DNA from: Thalassospira sp. MCCC 1A01148
GTDB lineage: Bacteria; Pseudomonadota; Alphaproteobacteria; Rhodospirillales; Thalassospiraceae
Assembly: GCF_001613795.1 (NCBI RefSeq)
Contig: NZ_LPVZ01000024.1
Span: forward strand, 62,001 to 126,000
DNA: 64,000 bases
Direction of reading: 5' to 3'
A program made the translations under genes and the position numbers. Within the stretch, counting starts at the first letter, position 1. The number at the start of each line of letters is the position of its first letter. Of the stretch, positions 47,617 to 57,569 are shown piece by piece. Below the pieces are notes generated by a model. It had not been told where the DNA came from and did not search any database. It saw nothing but the letters and a program-made list of their open reading frames with translations.

Positions 47617-48411
47617 ATGCAGCAATATCTCGATCTGATGCGTTTGGTGCGCGACACCGGCACGCGCAAGGAAGACCGGACCGGCACCGGGACTGTCTCG
47701 ATCTTTGGTCACCAGATGCGTTTTGACCTTTCCAAGGGTTTCCCGCTGGTCACCACCAAAAAGCTGCATCTGAAATCGATCATTCACGAATTGCTGTGGT
47801 TCCTTGATGGCGATACCAACGTCAAATACCTGCAAGACAATGGCGTGCGCATCTGGAACGAATGGGCTGATGAAAACGGTGACCTTGGCCCGGTTTATGG
47901 CGGCCAGTGGCGGTCATGGCGCGGCGCAAACGGCGAAACCATCGACCAGATCACCGGCCTGATTGACCAGATCAAAAACAATCCCGATTCCCGCCGCCTG
48001 ATCGTGTCGGCCTGGAACGTTGCCGATGTGCCGAATATGGCACTGCCGCCGTGTCACTGCCTGTTCCAGTTCTATGTGGCTGATGGCAAATTGTCCTGCC
48101 AACTTTATCAGCGCAGTGCCGATATCTTCCTGGGTGTGCCGTTCAACATCGCATCTTATGCGCTTCTGACCATGATGATTGCGCAGGTCTGCGATCTTGA
48201 GGTGGGTGATTTTGTCCACACCCTTGGTGATGCGCATCTTTACACCAACCATCTTGATCAGGTCGAAGAACAGCTTTCGCGTGATACCCGGCCGCTTCCG
48301 ACCATGAAGATCAATCCGGCCGTAAAATCGATCTTTGATTTCAAGTATGATGATTTCGAACTGACCGGCTATGACCCGCATCCGCACATTGCCGGCAAGG
48401 TTGCTGTGTAA
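47617..48411 (+). CDS. thyA: Thymidylate synthase
   Basis: Makes dTMP from dUMP with methylene-THF, yielding dihydrofolate. The 264 residues equal the E. coli length; nucleophile Cys146 in [10 protein letters not shown], dUMP phosphate arginine region [20 protein letters not shown], and C-terminal KVAV ending. Start ATG 47617 follows the ssrA region divergently. Overlaps folA by one base (TAATG), so the dihydrofolate it makes is recycled by the next gene product. Confidence 0.98.
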   Translation: MQQYLDLMRLVRDTGTRKEDRTGTGTVSIFGHQMRFDLSKGFPLVTTKKLHLKSIIHELLWFLDGDTNVKYLQDNGVRIWNEWADENGDLGPVYGGQWRSWRGANGETIDQITGLIDQIKNNPDSRRLIVSAWNVADVPNMALPPCHCLFQFYVADGKLSCQLYQRSADIFLGVPFNIASYALLTMMIAQVCDLEVGDFVHTLGDAHLYTNHLDQVEEQLSRDTRPLPTMKINPAVKSIFDFKYDDFELTGYDPHPHIAGKVAV

Positions 48412-48938
48412 TGAGCGTTACAAAAATCGAACGGGTGGCCGTGGTTGCGGCTGCGCAGAATGGCGCGATTGGCAAGGATGGCTGGATGCCATGGGAATTG
48501 CCCGAAGATCTGAAACGGTTCAAGGCGCTTACCCTTGGAAAGCCGATGATCATGGGGCGTGTGACGTTTGAGACAATTGGCCGACCGCTTCCCAAACGAA
48601 CGACAATTGTTGTGACCCGCGACACCGACTGGTCGTTTGATCATGAAAATGTGAGGGTTTGTCACACTATTGAAGAAGCCGTTGAACTGGCCGACGAAAT
48701 CGCCGTGCGCGATGGTGTTAATGAAGTGATCATTGCCGGGGGCGCGCAGATTTATCACCTCGCCCTGCCCTTCACGACACGTTATGAGCTGACCGAAGTC
48801 CATGCCGATATCGAGGGCGACACCTTCCTTGATCCCCTGCCCGCCGAACAATGGCACGAAACCGCACGTCAAAAAATCGACAATCCGGACGGGCCGGATT
48901 ACAGCTTTGTCACGCTGGACCGGATTGTAAAATCCTGA
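48411..48938 (+). CDS. folA: Dihydrofolate reductase
   Basis: Reduces dihydrofolate with NADPH. The 175 residues carry AAQNGAIGKDGWMPWELPEDLKRFKALTLGKPMIMGRVTFETIGRPLPKRTTIVVTR in shape: Trp and Met20-loop region, catalytic acidic residue in ELPEDLKRFK, and the GGAQIYHLAL motif. Its ATG shares one base with the thyA stop codon, indicating coupling in a thyA-folA operon. Confidence 0.97.
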   Translation: MSVTKIERVAVVAAAQNGAIGKDGWMPWELPEDLKRFKALTLGKPMIMGRVTFETIGRPLPKRTTIVVTRDTDWSFDHENVRVCHTIEEAVELADEIAVRDGVNEVIIAGGAQIYHLALPFTTRYELTEVHADIEGDTFLDPLPAEQWHETARQKIDNPDGPDYSFVTLDRIVKS

Positions 48939-49005
48939 TTGGTCTGACTATCACAAGCTCTTTAGTTGATTTTCCACCGCATTCGTCCCATCTTTATCTG
49001 AGTTA

Positions 49006-49021
49006 TAGAACATTCGTTCCA
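49006..49021. promoter_or_regulatory. Putative TetR operator, site 1
   Basis: TAGAACATTCGTTCCA, with GAAC/GTTC half-sites, ends 29 bases before the tetR-type gene and matches 13 of 16 bases with the site at 50431. Suggests autorepression. Confidence 0.55.
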
Positions 49022-49050
49022 AAGTGTGGAACTGATCAAAGGAACTGCTG

Positions 49051-49632
49051 ATGCCACGGCCACGTGCATTTGACGAAGAAAGCGTTCTTGATAACGCCAT
49101 GAACATCTTCTGGAGCAAGGGGTTTGAAGCGACCTCTATTCAGGATTTGGTCAATGAAACCGGCCTGAACCGCGCGAGCATGTATGCAAGCTTTGGCGAC
49201 AAGAAGGCGCTGTTCCTGCGCGTCCTTGATCATTACAGCCAGAAAATCAGTGCCGAGCGTTTTGCCGATCTGCGCAACATCGAAGATGGTCGCGCCGCGA
49301 TTGAAAAGACATTCCGTGATGCCGCCAAAACCGGCACAGCAGAAGGAAGGCACAAAGGCTGCCTGATGGTAAATTCAGGTATGGAGCTTGCCCCGCATGA
49401 CCCGGAAACCGCTGCCATCGCCCATCAGGCATTCCGTCGGGCCGAGGATACCTTTGCTGCGGCACTGAACCGCGCTGTTGATCAGGGAAAAATTTCCAAA
49501 GGCAAGAATGTCCGCGCCCTCGCCCGGTTCCTTGCTGGATCGTTTCAGGGGGTTCAACTGATGTCGCGCCGCGGTGCGGATCAGGAAACCTTGCAAGACT
49601 ATTGCGAGACCATTCTGGACGCACTCGACTAG
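49051..49632 (+). CDS. TetR/AcrR family regulator
   Basis: Predicted 193 residues. N-terminal helix-turn-helix DNAMNIFWSKGFEATSIQDLVNETGLNRASMYASFGDKKALF is the classic TetR head; the C-terminal ligand domain contains GCLMVNSGMELAP, seen in regulators of the TetR_C_16-like group that respond to electrophiles or drugs. GGAAC lies 7 bases before the ATG. Its putative site also occurs in the promoter of the peroxiredoxin-like gene (50431) and between two GST genes (61464). Confidence 0.94.
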   Translation: MPRPRAFDEESVLDNAMNIFWSKGFEATSIQDLVNETGLNRASMYASFGDKKALFLRVLDHYSQKISAERFADLRNIEDGRAAIEKTFRDAAKTGTAEGRHKGCLMVNSGMELAPHDPETAAIAHQAFRRAEDTFAAALNRAVDQGKISKGKNVRALARFLAGSFQGVQLMSRRGADQETLQDYCETILDALD

Positions 49633-49741
49633 ATCACAGCCACCTTCCGGTGCCGTTTCGTGTTGCGCATTGCTTGGCACTGCTTGATCGTCCGGCACAT
49701 CAATCAATGCCCGCAAACCGGGCGCAAAAGCCGGACACATC

Positions 49742-50365
49742 ATGAAACGCAGCGACACGTTCTGGGACTCTGCCGCCGACAAATACGCCCGCAAACCGAT
49801 CAGCAACGAAGCCGCCTATGCGCAAACCCTTGATCGCACGCGCGCCTATCTTTCCCCCGACCAGAACGTGCTTGAAATCGGCTGTGGCACCGGCACCACA
49901 GCCCTGAAACTTGCCCATAGTGTCGGGCACCTGACGGCCACCGATATTTCCGGGCGTATGATCGAAATTGCCCAGGGCAAAGCCAAAGATCAGGCGATTG
50001 GCAACGTCACATTCGCCAAACAAACAATCGAAGATATCGCCAACGGCTCAGACCAATATGAGGTCGTGCTTGGCTTTAACATCCTGCATTTGCTTGATCA
50101 GCCCGAAGACGCCATTGCCGCGCTACATAAGGTCATCAAGCCGGGTGGCATGTTCATCACCAAAACGCCCTGCCTTGGCGAGAAGCTTGGTTACCTCAAG
50201 CCCTTGATCTGGGTCATGCAGAAACTTGGCAAGGCACCGCACGTTCACTTCCTGAATTACGCCCGCCTTGAGGGCATGATCCAGTCTGGCGGCTTTGACA
50301 TCATCGAAACCGGCTCCTATCCGGCCAACACCGGATCACGCTTCATCGTCGCCAAGCGGGTATAA
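49742..50365 (+). CDS. SAM-dependent methyltransferase (class I)
   Basis: Predicted 207 residues with Rossmann motifs VLEIGCGTGTTALKLA (motif I), LTATDISGRMIEIAQGKA (acidic loop) and YEVVLGFNILHLLDQPEDAIAALHKVIKPGGMFITKTP (motifs II-III). Substrate unknown; small-molecule or quinone-type methylation is typical of the group. It follows the TetR gene by 109 bases and has a strong terminator. Confidence 0.9.
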   Translation: MKRSDTFWDSAADKYARKPISNEAAYAQTLDRTRAYLSPDQNVLEIGCGTGTTALKLAHSVGHLTATDISGRMIEIAQGKAKDQAIGNVTFAKQTIEDIANGSDQYEVVLGFNILHLLDQPEDAIAALHKVIKPGGMFITKTPCLGEKLGYLKPLIWVMQKLGKAPHVHFLNYARLEGMIQSGGFDIIETGSYPANTGSRFIVAKRV

Positions 50366-50386
50366 CAGTACTTCCCGAGACAACAT

Positions 50387-50420
50387 CCGCCATCACGGTT
50401 CGGTGATGGCGGTTCTTTGT
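50387..50420 (+). terminator. Terminator after the methyltransferase gene
   Basis: CCGCCATCAC pairs exactly with GTGATGGCGG around 6 bases, followed by TTCTTTGTTGTT. Confidence 0.9.
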
Positions 50421-50422
50421 TG

Positions 50423-50450
50423 TTGATTTATAGAATGATCGTTCCATAAT
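50423..50450 (+). promoter_or_regulatory. Promoter with embedded TetR-type operator, site 2
   Basis: TTGATT (50423-50428) and CATAAT (50445-50450) are spaced by 16 bases; the operator TAGAATGATCGTTCCA fills 50431-50446, so a bound repressor would occlude RNA polymerase. 40 bases upstream of the peroxiredoxin-like start. Confidence 0.62.
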
Positions 50451-50489
50451 TGACCTCAATTAAACCTGAACCAAGTCATGAGGAACAAA

Positions 50490-51047
50490 ATGTCTGCAAT
50501 TACCCCGCTGATGCCGCGCCAGAAAGTGCCATCCCTGTCCGTCCCGCTTGTCGGTGGCGGCACATGGTCACTTGCCGACCAAAGCCCGGAAAACTTCACC
50601 ATGGTCGTATTCTATCGCGGCCTGCATTGCCCGATCTGTGGCAAGTACCTCAAGGACCTTGATACCAAGCTTGCGGACTTTGCCAAACGCGGTGTCAACG
50701 TCGTCGTTGTATCATCCGATGGCGAAGATCGCGCGACCGAAGCCAAGGCGAAATGGGAACTTGAGAATGTTGATCTTGGTTATGGCCTTGATCTCGATAA
50801 CGCGCGCGAATGGGGTCTTTATATCTCGACTTCGAACGGTGTGACCTCAAGCGGTTATGAAGAACCGGCTGTTTTCTCTGAACCCGGTCTGTTTCTGGTG
50901 CGTCCGGATGGCACGCTTTATTTCGGCACCGTCCAGACCATGCCGTTTGCCCGCCCGGCGTTCGATCAGATCCTTGGCGCGCTTGATTTCGTCATTGCCA
51001 AAAACTATCCGGCACGCGGCGAAGTGATTGATCATACAAATCCCTAA
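50490..51047 (+). CDS. Peroxiredoxin-like (AhpC/TSA, thioredoxin-fold) protein
   Basis: Predicted 185 residues from ATG 50490 (GAGGA 5 bases before; an ATG 4 codons earlier overlaps that site). Thioredoxin fold with active site FYRGLHCPICGKYLKDLD, a CxxC rather than the usual PxxxTxxC of classical peroxiredoxins, and a later FLVRPDGTLYFGTVQTMPFARP. Likely a thiol oxidoreductase acting on peroxides or quinones. The TetR-type operator in its promoter suggests induction under electrophile or oxidant stress. Confidence 0.9.
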   Translation: MSAITPLMPRQKVPSLSVPLVGGGTWSLADQSPENFTMVVFYRGLHCPICGKYLKDLDTKLADFAKRGVNVVVVSSDGEDRATEAKAKWELENVDLGYGLDLDNAREWGLYISTSNGVTSSGYEEPAVFSEPGLFLVRPDGTLYFGTVQTMPFARPAFDQILGALDFVIAKNYPARGEVIDHTNP

Positions 51048-51075
51048 ACCCAGCTTTTAAAGCCGATAAAATGCC

Positions 51076-51112
51076 AAAGGGCCGGTTCCAAAGCGCAGGA
51101 ACCGGCCCTTTT
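51076..51112. terminator. Bidirectional terminator
   Basis: AAAGGGCCGGTTCC pairs exactly with GGAACCGGCCCTTT around 8 bases, with TTTT on the plus side. It serves the peroxiredoxin-like gene and the convergent GST. Confidence 0.95.
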
Positions 51113-51139
51113 ATTCCTCGTACTATTCCAGCAGCCCGT

Positions 51140-51778
51140 TTAACCCGCCATTGCAGCGGCAAAATGCGGTGCATCGAGTTGCTGTGCACGCTGATAGGCC
51201 GGCCGGGCATCAATCCGGGCGATGTAGGCCTCGAATTCCGGATATTTCGGCAGAATGCCAAACATGCAGCCAAACCGAATGGTCGAACCAAACACAACAT
51301 CAACAGTGGTGAAGTTCTTCCCCATCAGCCACGGATCGGCCTTACCCACAACATCAACCAGAATGGGCACCAGCGTTTCCCAGTCGCGATAGGAATTCTG
51401 GCTGCTGTCTTCTGCCTTGTACTGGCGCACACGGTCGATCATGGCCGGTTCGATGGTGGACGGTGAAAAGAACAACCAGCGCAGATATTCACCACGTTTC
51501 GGATCATCCAATGCCGGGGCCAGGCCGGCCTCGGGATACAGATCGGCCAGATAGCAGCAAATGGCGGCGGTTTCTGTCACGACCGTATCGCCATGTGTGA
51601 TGGTCGGCACCTTGCCAAGCGGATTGAGAGCAAGGAATTCCGGGGTTTGTCCATCTCCACCGCCAATGTCGAGAAGTTTGACATCAAACGGAATACCCAA
51701 TTCGTGCAGCATCCAATGGACGGTGCCGCTGCGTGACGGAATGGCGTGATAAAAGGTCAAGTTCCGGTCTGATGACAT
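51140..51778 (-). CDS. Glutathione S-transferase family protein
   Basis: Predicted 212 residues from ATG 51778 (AGGAG 8 bases before; an upstream ATG adds an unlike segment). N-terminal thioredoxin fold MSSDRNLTFYHAIPSRSGTVHWMLHELGIPFD, with serine rather than cysteine near the first helix, then NPLGKVPTITHGDTVVTETAAICCYLADLYPE (glutathione site) and a helical C-terminal domain with AYIARIDARPAYQRA. Detoxification or thiol chemistry is likely; substrate unknown. Confidence 0.93.
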   Translation of the reverse strand: MSSDRNLTFYHAIPSRSGTVHWMLHELGIPFDVKLLDIGGGDGQTPEFLALNPLGKVPTITHGDTVVTETAAICCYLADLYPEAGLAPALDDPKRGEYLRWLFFSPSTIEPAMIDRVRQYKAEDSSQNSYRDWETLVPILVDVVGKADPWLMGKNFTTVDVVFGSTIRFGCMFGILPKYPEFEAYIARIDARPAYQRAQQLDAPHFAAAMAG

Positions 51779-52045
51779 TGAAGCTGCTCCTGCGTTTGCG
51801 CGTGTCATTCTTGCGATATGGAGCGGCAATTTCCCCTTGTTTCCCAATAATGTAAATCGCACGAAACGCAGGTTCCTGACAGCTATATGGCAGGAGGATG
51901 TCAGTCATCCATGCAAGGTGGCCGTATACCTGCAGCCCTTCATTATATTCATTAGAACTTAATAAAATCACCTTTGGGTTGTATAGTGTGTGCCAAAGCG
52001 ACCCAAGAAAGATCGCTGGCATCACATTACTTACAGGGGCTTCTC

Positions 52046-53299
52046 ATGACCAAACGCAGGCTCATCGTGTTTTTCGACGGCACTTGGCAGGAACCGGCCA
52101 ATACGCCCCAACCAACCAATGTCGTCAAACTTCTGCGGGCCATTCCCAGCAGCGCCGGGGATGTCTCCCAGGTCGTGTTTTATGATCGTGGTGTTGGCAC
52201 CGGCAATGTGGTGGATCGTTTGCGCGGCGGTGCATTTGGCAACGGGTTGCTTGAAAACGTTGTTGATGGCTATCGCTTCCTTGGGAACAACTATCAGCCC
52301 GGCGACGAGATATTTATATTCGGCTTTTCGCGCGGCGCCTTTACCGCGCGCAGCCTGGCCGGACTGATCGGTCTTTGCGGTCTTTTGAAGCCCCCCTATC
52401 TTGGTCATCCGCTTCAGGATGATATTGCAAAAATTGCCAGCTCGGATCTATCGACCGAGGCAAAACGCACCAAAATCTCGACCCTTGATATCGAAGCCCA
52501 CAAGGACGTGCCGATTGAATGCGTTGGCGTTTGGGACACGGTCGGATCGCTTGGCATTCCCGGCGATTGGGGCCGTCTGGCAATTCCCAAGAACTACCAT
52601 TTTCATGATGTGCAGCTTGGATCGAACGTGCGGGTTGCCCTGCATGCCATGGCGATTGATGAAAAACGCAGTGCGTTCTCGCCAACATTATGGGTCAAGA
52701 GAAAGGGCGCCAAACTGCCCGACAAACAAATTGTTGAACAAGTCTGGTTCCCCGGCGTGCACAGCAATGTCGGCGGGTCTTACGATGACTGCAGACTGTC
52801 CGATATCACGCTTGACTGGATGGCAAAGCGCGTAACCAAGCATACCGGCCTTAAACTGGATAACCCGTCACTGAAGGCGCACCTCTCCCCGGCGATTGAC
52901 GGCCGCGGCTATGAAAGCCGGACGACAATGTACTTTTCGTCCCACGCCTATCCCTATCAGCGGCTTATCAATCAGATCGCGCCCGAAGAGAAAACCCTTC
53001 TCGACAAGCTTAGCCTGAAATGTCCAAAATTTGATCGTCGCAACATCATCCCGGCGGGCCTTGAGACCATCAACGAGGCGATCCATGTCAGCGCGCTGGA
53101 ACGCTGGAACATCAGTACGGGGGTTTTGCATGACAATTCGAGCGAAGGGTCACTCGAACGCGTTCTGTATCGCCCACCGAACCTGAATGCGGTTTTCCAC
53201 GCGCATTACGCGGGCAAGCACACCCCCAGCATCATCAACTGGAGCGGGGCGACCATGCGCAAAGACATTCCATGGCCCGGTCAATCAACTTTGGAATAG
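52046..53299 (+). CDS. DUF2235 / Tle1-like alpha/beta hydrolase
   Basis: Predicted 417 residues from ATG 52046 with GGGG 6 bases before. MTKRRLIVFFDGTWQEP is the family start; nucleophile Ser95 in IFGFSRGAFTAR, acid Asp164 (GVWDTVGSLG) and His239 (WFPGVHSNVGGSY) give a complete triad. The family includes type VI secretion phospholipase effectors (Tle1), but no vgrG, hcp, PAAR or immunity gene is adjacent and no signal peptide is seen, so a housekeeping or orphan lipase role is equally possible. Confidence 0.9.
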   Translation: MTKRRLIVFFDGTWQEPANTPQPTNVVKLLRAIPSSAGDVSQVVFYDRGVGTGNVVDRLRGGAFGNGLLENVVDGYRFLGNNYQPGDEIFIFGFSRGAFTARSLAGLIGLCGLLKPPYLGHPLQDDIAKIASSDLSTEAKRTKISTLDIEAHKDVPIECVGVWDTVGSLGIPGDWGRLAIPKNYHFHDVQLGSNVRVALHAMAIDEKRSAFSPTLWVKRKGAKLPDKQIVEQVWFPGVHSNVGGSYDDCRLSDITLDWMAKRVTKHTGLKLDNPSLKAHLSPAIDGRGYESRTTMYFSSHAYPYQRLINQIAPEEKTLLDKLSLKCPKFDRRNIIPAGLETINEAIHVSALERWNISTGVLHDNSSEGSLERVLYRPPNLNAVFHAHYAGKHTPSIINWSGATMRKDIPWPGQSTLE

Positions 53300-53328
53300 T
53301 TAAAGGCGTATCGTCTTCGATCAGAGGA

Positions 53329-53511
53329 TTACTTCATCTCGGTCGCATATTTTGTGCAGTAAGCGGGTACGGTTCCGCCCCCCTCTGTCACATAGTAAGT
53401 TTTACCACCAATGACCGTTTTTTGTATTCCCTGACATTCTTCTGGAACACCACCAGTGGAGCAACCAGCCAGAATGACGGTAGCCGCCATGACACACACC
53501 ACGCTTCTCAT
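53329..53511 (-). CDS. Small putative lipoprotein
   Basis: Predicted 60 residues from ATG 53511 (GGGGA just before). Signal MRSVVCVMAATVILAGC with lipobox LAGC, then a short periplasmic part with two further cysteines (PEECQGIQKT, VPAYCTKYATEMK) that could form a disulfide. No family recognised. Convergent with the DUF2235 gene. Confidence 0.68.
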   Translation of the reverse strand: MRSVVCVMAATVILAGCSTGGVPEECQGIQKTVIGGKTYYVTEGGGTVPAYCTKYATEMK

Positions 53512-53629
53512 ACTTTCCCCTGTCCGTTGATGGCGCACAATTTTGGCTCGAAAATATAAACCATACGCAACCTATGAAAGCAGCCCGGTGTTTGACAAGG
53601 GGTAATCTTACGGCGCTTGCAACCTGCCG

Positions 53630-54397
53630 CTATCGTTTATTTGATGTCCTCAGCACGATCCACGCCGCCACAAGTGTCAGCAAGGCCATGCCAAACCATG
53701 TCAGCGCATAGGTCAGGTGGTTGTTGGGGAAGCGAATTTTGGTCAGCCCACCAAGCGGCAGTTTCGCCGGGTTTTCAGCCCCGTCACCGTCGATGAAGTA
53801 TGGGGCGACGTTGGTGGCATCCAAACCACGCTTGGTTGCCATCGCCTTTACATCACGTGAATACCAGCGTTCCTCGGACGGCACGTTATCGCGCATGAAG
53901 GTGCCAACCGGTTCGTTGATCCGAAGCAGGCCAGTTACGGTGACTTCGCCCTCGACCATGCCCTCCACCCGGGTATCGGGATTGCGCTTTTCGGTGGGAA
54001 CGAAACCGCGGTTGATCATGACAATCGTGCCATCATCCCGGATCAACGGGGTCAGAACCCAATAACCCGCACCGTAATCAGTGGCGGTATAGACCTGACT
54101 TTCAAGATCGTTGCGATAGGTCCCCGTCACACGGACCTTGCGATATTCATCGCGTGCGCGGGTTACATTTTCCCAGTCATCACGCGCGGGTGCGGCAACC
54201 GCATCGCCATACACACGGGCATCAATCCGCTCGATCAGATCAAGCTTCCATGCCCGACGTTCGACCTGCCAATATCCAAGGGCACAGAACCCCGAAAACA
54301 GGATAGCGGCCAGCATCAGGACAACAATCCGGGTTGTCATCGAGGGGCCTTTTTTCGGGTTATCGGTTTCTTGAGCGGAAACGAGGTCGTCGGACAT
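53630..54397 (-). CDS. SURF1-family oxidase assembly protein
   Basis: Predicted 255 residues with two membrane helices, RIVVLMLAAILFSGFCALGYWQVERRAWK near the N-terminus and TWFGMALLTLVAAWIVL at the end, around a periplasmic domain with RGFVPTEKRNPDTR, RINEPVGTFMRDN and NNHLTYALTWFGMAL, the family signature. SURF1 helps insert haem into haem-copper oxidases. It follows cyoD on the same strand, though a terminator lies between. ATG 54397 chosen; later ATG at residue 20 possible. Confidence 0.93.
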   Translation of the reverse strand: MSDDLVSAQETDNPKKGPSMTTRIVVLMLAAILFSGFCALGYWQVERRAWKLDLIERIDARVYGDAVAAPARDDWENVTRARDEYRKVRVTGTYRNDLESQVYTATDYGAGYWVLTPLIRDDGTIVMINRGFVPTEKRNPDTRVEGMVEGEVTVTGLLRINEPVGTFMRDNVPSEERWYSRDVKAMATKRGLDATNVAPYFIDGDGAENPAKLPLGGLTKIRFPNNHLTYALTWFGMALLTLVAAWIVLRTSNKR

Positions 54398-54436
54398 GCC
54401 GGGTTCTTTCAAATGGCGGTATCTTGGCGTTTAAAC

Positions 54437-54471
54437 AAAAAGGGCGCGATCCCCCTACAGGTATCGCGCCC
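54437..54471 (-). terminator. Terminator after cyoD
   Basis: GGGCGCGAT (54442-54450) pairs exactly with ATCGCGCCC (54463-54471); TTTTTGTTT follows on the minus strand. It would end the cyoABCD transcript before SURF1, at least partly. Confidence 0.88.
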
Positions 54472-54492
54472 CCTTCACATATCAAGCAGTCC

Positions 54493-54873
54493 CTAGCCGA
54501 AGCTCGGGATCATGTCGTGATCCATCTGCGGCATCATGTTGGTGTTAAGGTGATACATCACCCACAGCGACCCGGCGATGGCAATCGCCACGATCACGAT
54601 GGTGAAGATCAGCGCCAGCATGTTCCAGCCGCCTTCGGATTTGGTGTTCATGTGCAGGAAATAGACCATGTGAACCACGATCTGAATCACGCCAAGACCC
54701 ATTACCCAAAGGGCGGTTGCAACCTTGCTGTCAAGAACACCGTCCATGACAAGCCAGAACGGGATCGCAGTCAGAATGACCGACAGGACGAACCCGATCA
54801 CATAGCTTTTATAGGTGCCATGTGAGGCCCCACCATCATGATGGTCATCATGTGCGTGTGAATGTGCGCTCAT
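54493..54873 (-). CDS. cyoD: Cytochrome bo quinol oxidase subunit IV
   Basis: Predicted 126 residues with three membrane helices ([63 protein letters not shown]) after a His/Asp-rich N-terminus ([14 protein letters not shown]). Start overlaps cyoC stop by 4 bases (ATGA), coupling translation. Confidence 0.95.
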   Translation of the reverse strand: MSAHSHAHDDHHDGGASHGTYKSYVIGFVLSVILTAIPFWLVMDGVLDSKVATALWVMGLGVIQIVVHMVYFLHMNTKSEGGWNMLALIFTIVIVAIAIAGSLWVMYHLNTNMMPQMDHDMIPSFG

Positions 54874-55490
54874 CCCAGAACTCCCAGCAGATAAACAACG
54901 GAGAAGACACCGATCCAGACGACGTCAAGGAAGTGCCAGAACATCGACAGGCACATCAGACGGCGCTTGTTCTCAACGATCAGGCCACGCTGGGCGACCT
55001 GAACCATCAGGGTCACAAGCCAGATGATGCCAAAGGTCACATGCAAACCGTGGGTCGCCACCAGCGTGTAGAACGCCGAGAGGAAACCACTGCGCATCGG
55101 GGTCGCCCCCAGGCTCCAGAGGTGATGGAACTCATAGATTTCCAGCCCCACGAACGCGACGCCAAACAGGCCGGTAATCGCCAGCCAAATCTGCGTTCCC
55201 TTGATGCTGCCCTTTTCCATCGCCAGCATGGCAAAGCCATAGGTGATCGAGGAAAACAGCAACATCGACGTGTTGATCGCTACCAGTTCGAGATCAAACA
55301 GATCAGCAGGCGAAGGACCTGCGGCATAGTTCTGGCCAATAACGGCATAGGTTGCAAACAGAATCCCAAAGATGAGGCAATCGCTCATCAGATAGATCCA
55401 GAAGCCAAGCATCGTCCCGGTTTCCGGGTGATGCTCTTCTTTCAGGTAAAAGACCGGCATTTCGGTCTGTGCGGCAGTGTTATTCGCCAT
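54870..55490 (-). CDS. cyoC: Cytochrome bo quinol oxidase subunit III
   Basis: Predicted 206 residues from ATG 55490, with AAGGGA 5-7 bases before and the cyoB stop 10 bases upstream; an ATG 6 bases earlier sits on that site. Five membrane helices, family text [23 protein letters not shown] and [38 protein letters not shown]. Part of the cyoABCD operon. Confidence 0.96.
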   Translation of the reverse strand: MANNTAAQTEMPVFYLKEEHHPETGTMLGFWIYLMSDCLIFGILFATYAVIGQNYAAGPSPADLFDLELVAINTSMLLFSSITYGFAMLAMEKGSIKGTQIWLAITGLFGVAFVGLEIYEFHHLWSLGATPMRSGFLSAFYTLVATHGLHVTFGIIWLVTLMVQVAQRGLIVENKRRLMCLSMFWHFLDVVWIGVFSVVYLLGVLG

Positions 55491-55500
55491 TGTCATTCCC

Positions 55501-57510
55501 TTACGCCTGCTGTTTTGCCAGAAGGGCAGTACGTTCGTCTTCGGTTTCCACGACTTCAGATGCCGGGATGTGATAATCGCGGTCATAGTTGAAGGTGTGG
55601 GCAATTGCACCGACAACCAGGGCAATGAAGCTTGCAATCACCAGCCACCAGATATGCCAGACCAGCGCGAAACCAAGAACAAGCGACAGAGCGGCAAGGA
55701 TAAAGCCAGCGCCGGTATTTTTCGGCATATGGATATCCAGGAAGCCTTCCGTCGGACGGACATAACCACGTTTCTTCATGTCGGCCCATGCATCAAGATC
55801 ATGGACAACCGGGGTAAAGGCAAAGTTGTAGGCTGGGGGCGGCGACGAAGTCGACCATTCCAGCGTACGACCATCCCCCCATGGGTCACCGGTTTCATCA
55901 CGAAGCTTGTCACGTTTGATCACCGCAACAACGATCGACAGAATGAACGAACCGATCCCCCCGGCAATCAGAAGCGCACCAAAGGCGGCAATCACGAACC
56001 AGATCTGAAGCGACGGATCGTCAAATTGGCTCATGCGGCGGGTAATCCCCATCAGACCAAGAACATAAAGCGGCATGAAGGCGAAATAGAACCCGACAAG
56101 CCAGAGCCAGAAGGACATTTTGCCCCAGAACGGATCAAGCTTGTAGCCGTATGCTTTCGGGAACCAGTAAACGATACCGGCAAACATCCCGAACACCACA
56201 CCGCCGATAATCACGTTATGGAAGTGCGCAATCAGGAACAGGCTGTTATGCAACACAAAGTCAGCAGGCGGAACGGCCAGCATAACACCCGTCATGCCAC
56301 CGATCACAAAGGTCAGCATGAAACCAATGGTCCACAGCATCGGGACATCAAAATTGATGCGCCCCTTATACATCGTGAACAGCCAGTTAAAGACTTTCGC
56401 ACCGGTCGGGATCGAGATGATCATGGTCGCGATACCAAAGAAGGCGTTCACGCTGGCACCCGAGCCCATGGTGAAGAAGTGATGCAACCAGACGACATAG
56501 GACAGGATGGTGATAACCACGGTGGCATAAACCATCGAGCTATACCCAAACAGACGCTTGCGCGAGAATGTCGACACAACTTCGGAAAACACACCAAACG
56601 CCGGCAGGATCAGGATGTAAACTTCCGGGTGCCCCCAAATCCAGATCAGGTTGATATACATCATGGCGTTACCGCCAAGATCGTTGGTGAAGAAGTTGGT
56701 GTCTGCGTAACGGTCAAGCCCAAGCAGAACCAGAACAGCGGTCAGAACCGGGAACGCAGCCACGATCAGAACGTTGGTGCAAAGTGCCGTCCAGGTAAAG
56801 ACCGGCATTTTCATCATGGACATGCCCGGTGCGCGCATTTTGACGATGGTCACAACCAGATTGACCCCCGAAAGCAACGTCCCGACACCGGCAATCTGCA
56901 AGGCCCAGATATAATAATCGACCCCGACCCCCGGACTGTAGACAATGTCAGACAGCGGCGGATAGGCCAGCCAGCCGGTTTTCGCGAACTCACCGACAAA
57001 CAGCGACACCATGATCAGCGCGGCACCACAGGTGGTCATCCAGAAGCTGAAATTATTCAGGAACGGGAACGCAACGTCACGCGCGCCGATTTGTAGCGGC
57101 ACGACAAAGTTCATAAGCCCCGTCACCAGCGGCATGGCCACGAAGAAGATCATGATTACGCCGTGGGCGGTGAATATCTGATCGTAATGATCAGGGGGAA
57201 GGAAACCTTCCGAGCCGCCAAAAGCCATCGCCTGCTGGGCACGCATCATAAGCGCATCGGAGAAACCACGCAAAAGCATGACAAGCGCCAATATGATGTA
57301 CATAATGCCGATTTTTTTGTGGTCAATCGACGTGATCCACTCGTTCCAGAGATATCCCCAGAGGCGGAAATAGGTGATACCGCCGACAACAGCGATACCG
57401 CCCAGAACCACCGCCGCAAACGTCACCACAAGGATCGGTTCATGGAACGGAAGTGAATCAAGTGACAGCCGGCCAAATATAAAATGTAAAAGGTCCGGAT
57501 TAGAGAACAT
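55501..57510 (-). CDS. cyoB: Cytochrome bo quinol oxidase subunit I
   Basis: Haem-copper catalytic subunit, 669 residues with 14-15 helices, that reduces oxygen with ubiquinol and pumps protons. Signature segments: [16 protein letters not shown] (low-spin haem His), [15 protein letters not shown] (Cu-B His crosslinked to Tyr), WLHHFFTMG (Cu-B histidines) and HFHNVIIGG (haem ligands). Long C-terminal extension is of the Cyo kind. Cotranscribed with cyoA, cyoC, cyoD. Confidence 0.98.
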   Translation of the reverse strand: MFSNPDLLHFIFGRLSLDSLPFHEPILVVTFAAVVLGGIAVVGGITYFRLWGYLWNEWITSIDHKKIGIMYIILALVMLLRGFSDALMMRAQQAMAFGGSEGFLPPDHYDQIFTAHGVIMIFFVAMPLVTGLMNFVVPLQIGARDVAFPFLNNFSFWMTTCGAALIMVSLFVGEFAKTGWLAYPPLSDIVYSPGVGVDYYIWALQIAGVGTLLSGVNLVVTIVKMRAPGMSMMKMPVFTWTALCTNVLIVAAFPVLTAVLVLLGLDRYADTNFFTNDLGGNAMMYINLIWIWGHPEVYILILPAFGVFSEVVSTFSRKRLFGYSSMVYATVVITILSYVVWLHHFFTMGSGASVNAFFGIATMIISIPTGAKVFNWLFTMYKGRINFDVPMLWTIGFMLTFVIGGMTGVMLAVPPADFVLHNSLFLIAHFHNVIIGGVVFGMFAGIVYWFPKAYGYKLDPFWGKMSFWLWLVGFYFAFMPLYVLGLMGITRRMSQFDDPSLQIWFVIAAFGALLIAGGIGSFILSIVVAVIKRDKLRDETGDPWGDGRTLEWSTSSPPPAYNFAFTPVVHDLDAWADMKKRGYVRPTEGFLDIHMPKNTGAGFILAALSLVLGFALVWHIWWLVIASFIALVVGAIAHTFNYDRDYHIPASEVVETEDERTALLAKQQA

Positions 57511-57569
57511 CGGATTACTCTTCTTTCAAATGCAGACAGGCATCGTAGCCGATGCCAAAACTGCGAAGG

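Noticed and set aside
55477-57096. 539-codon plus-strand frame rich in His, Arg and Asp
   Set aside because: Antisense to cyoB; the composition is what the reverse complement of membrane-helix codons gives.
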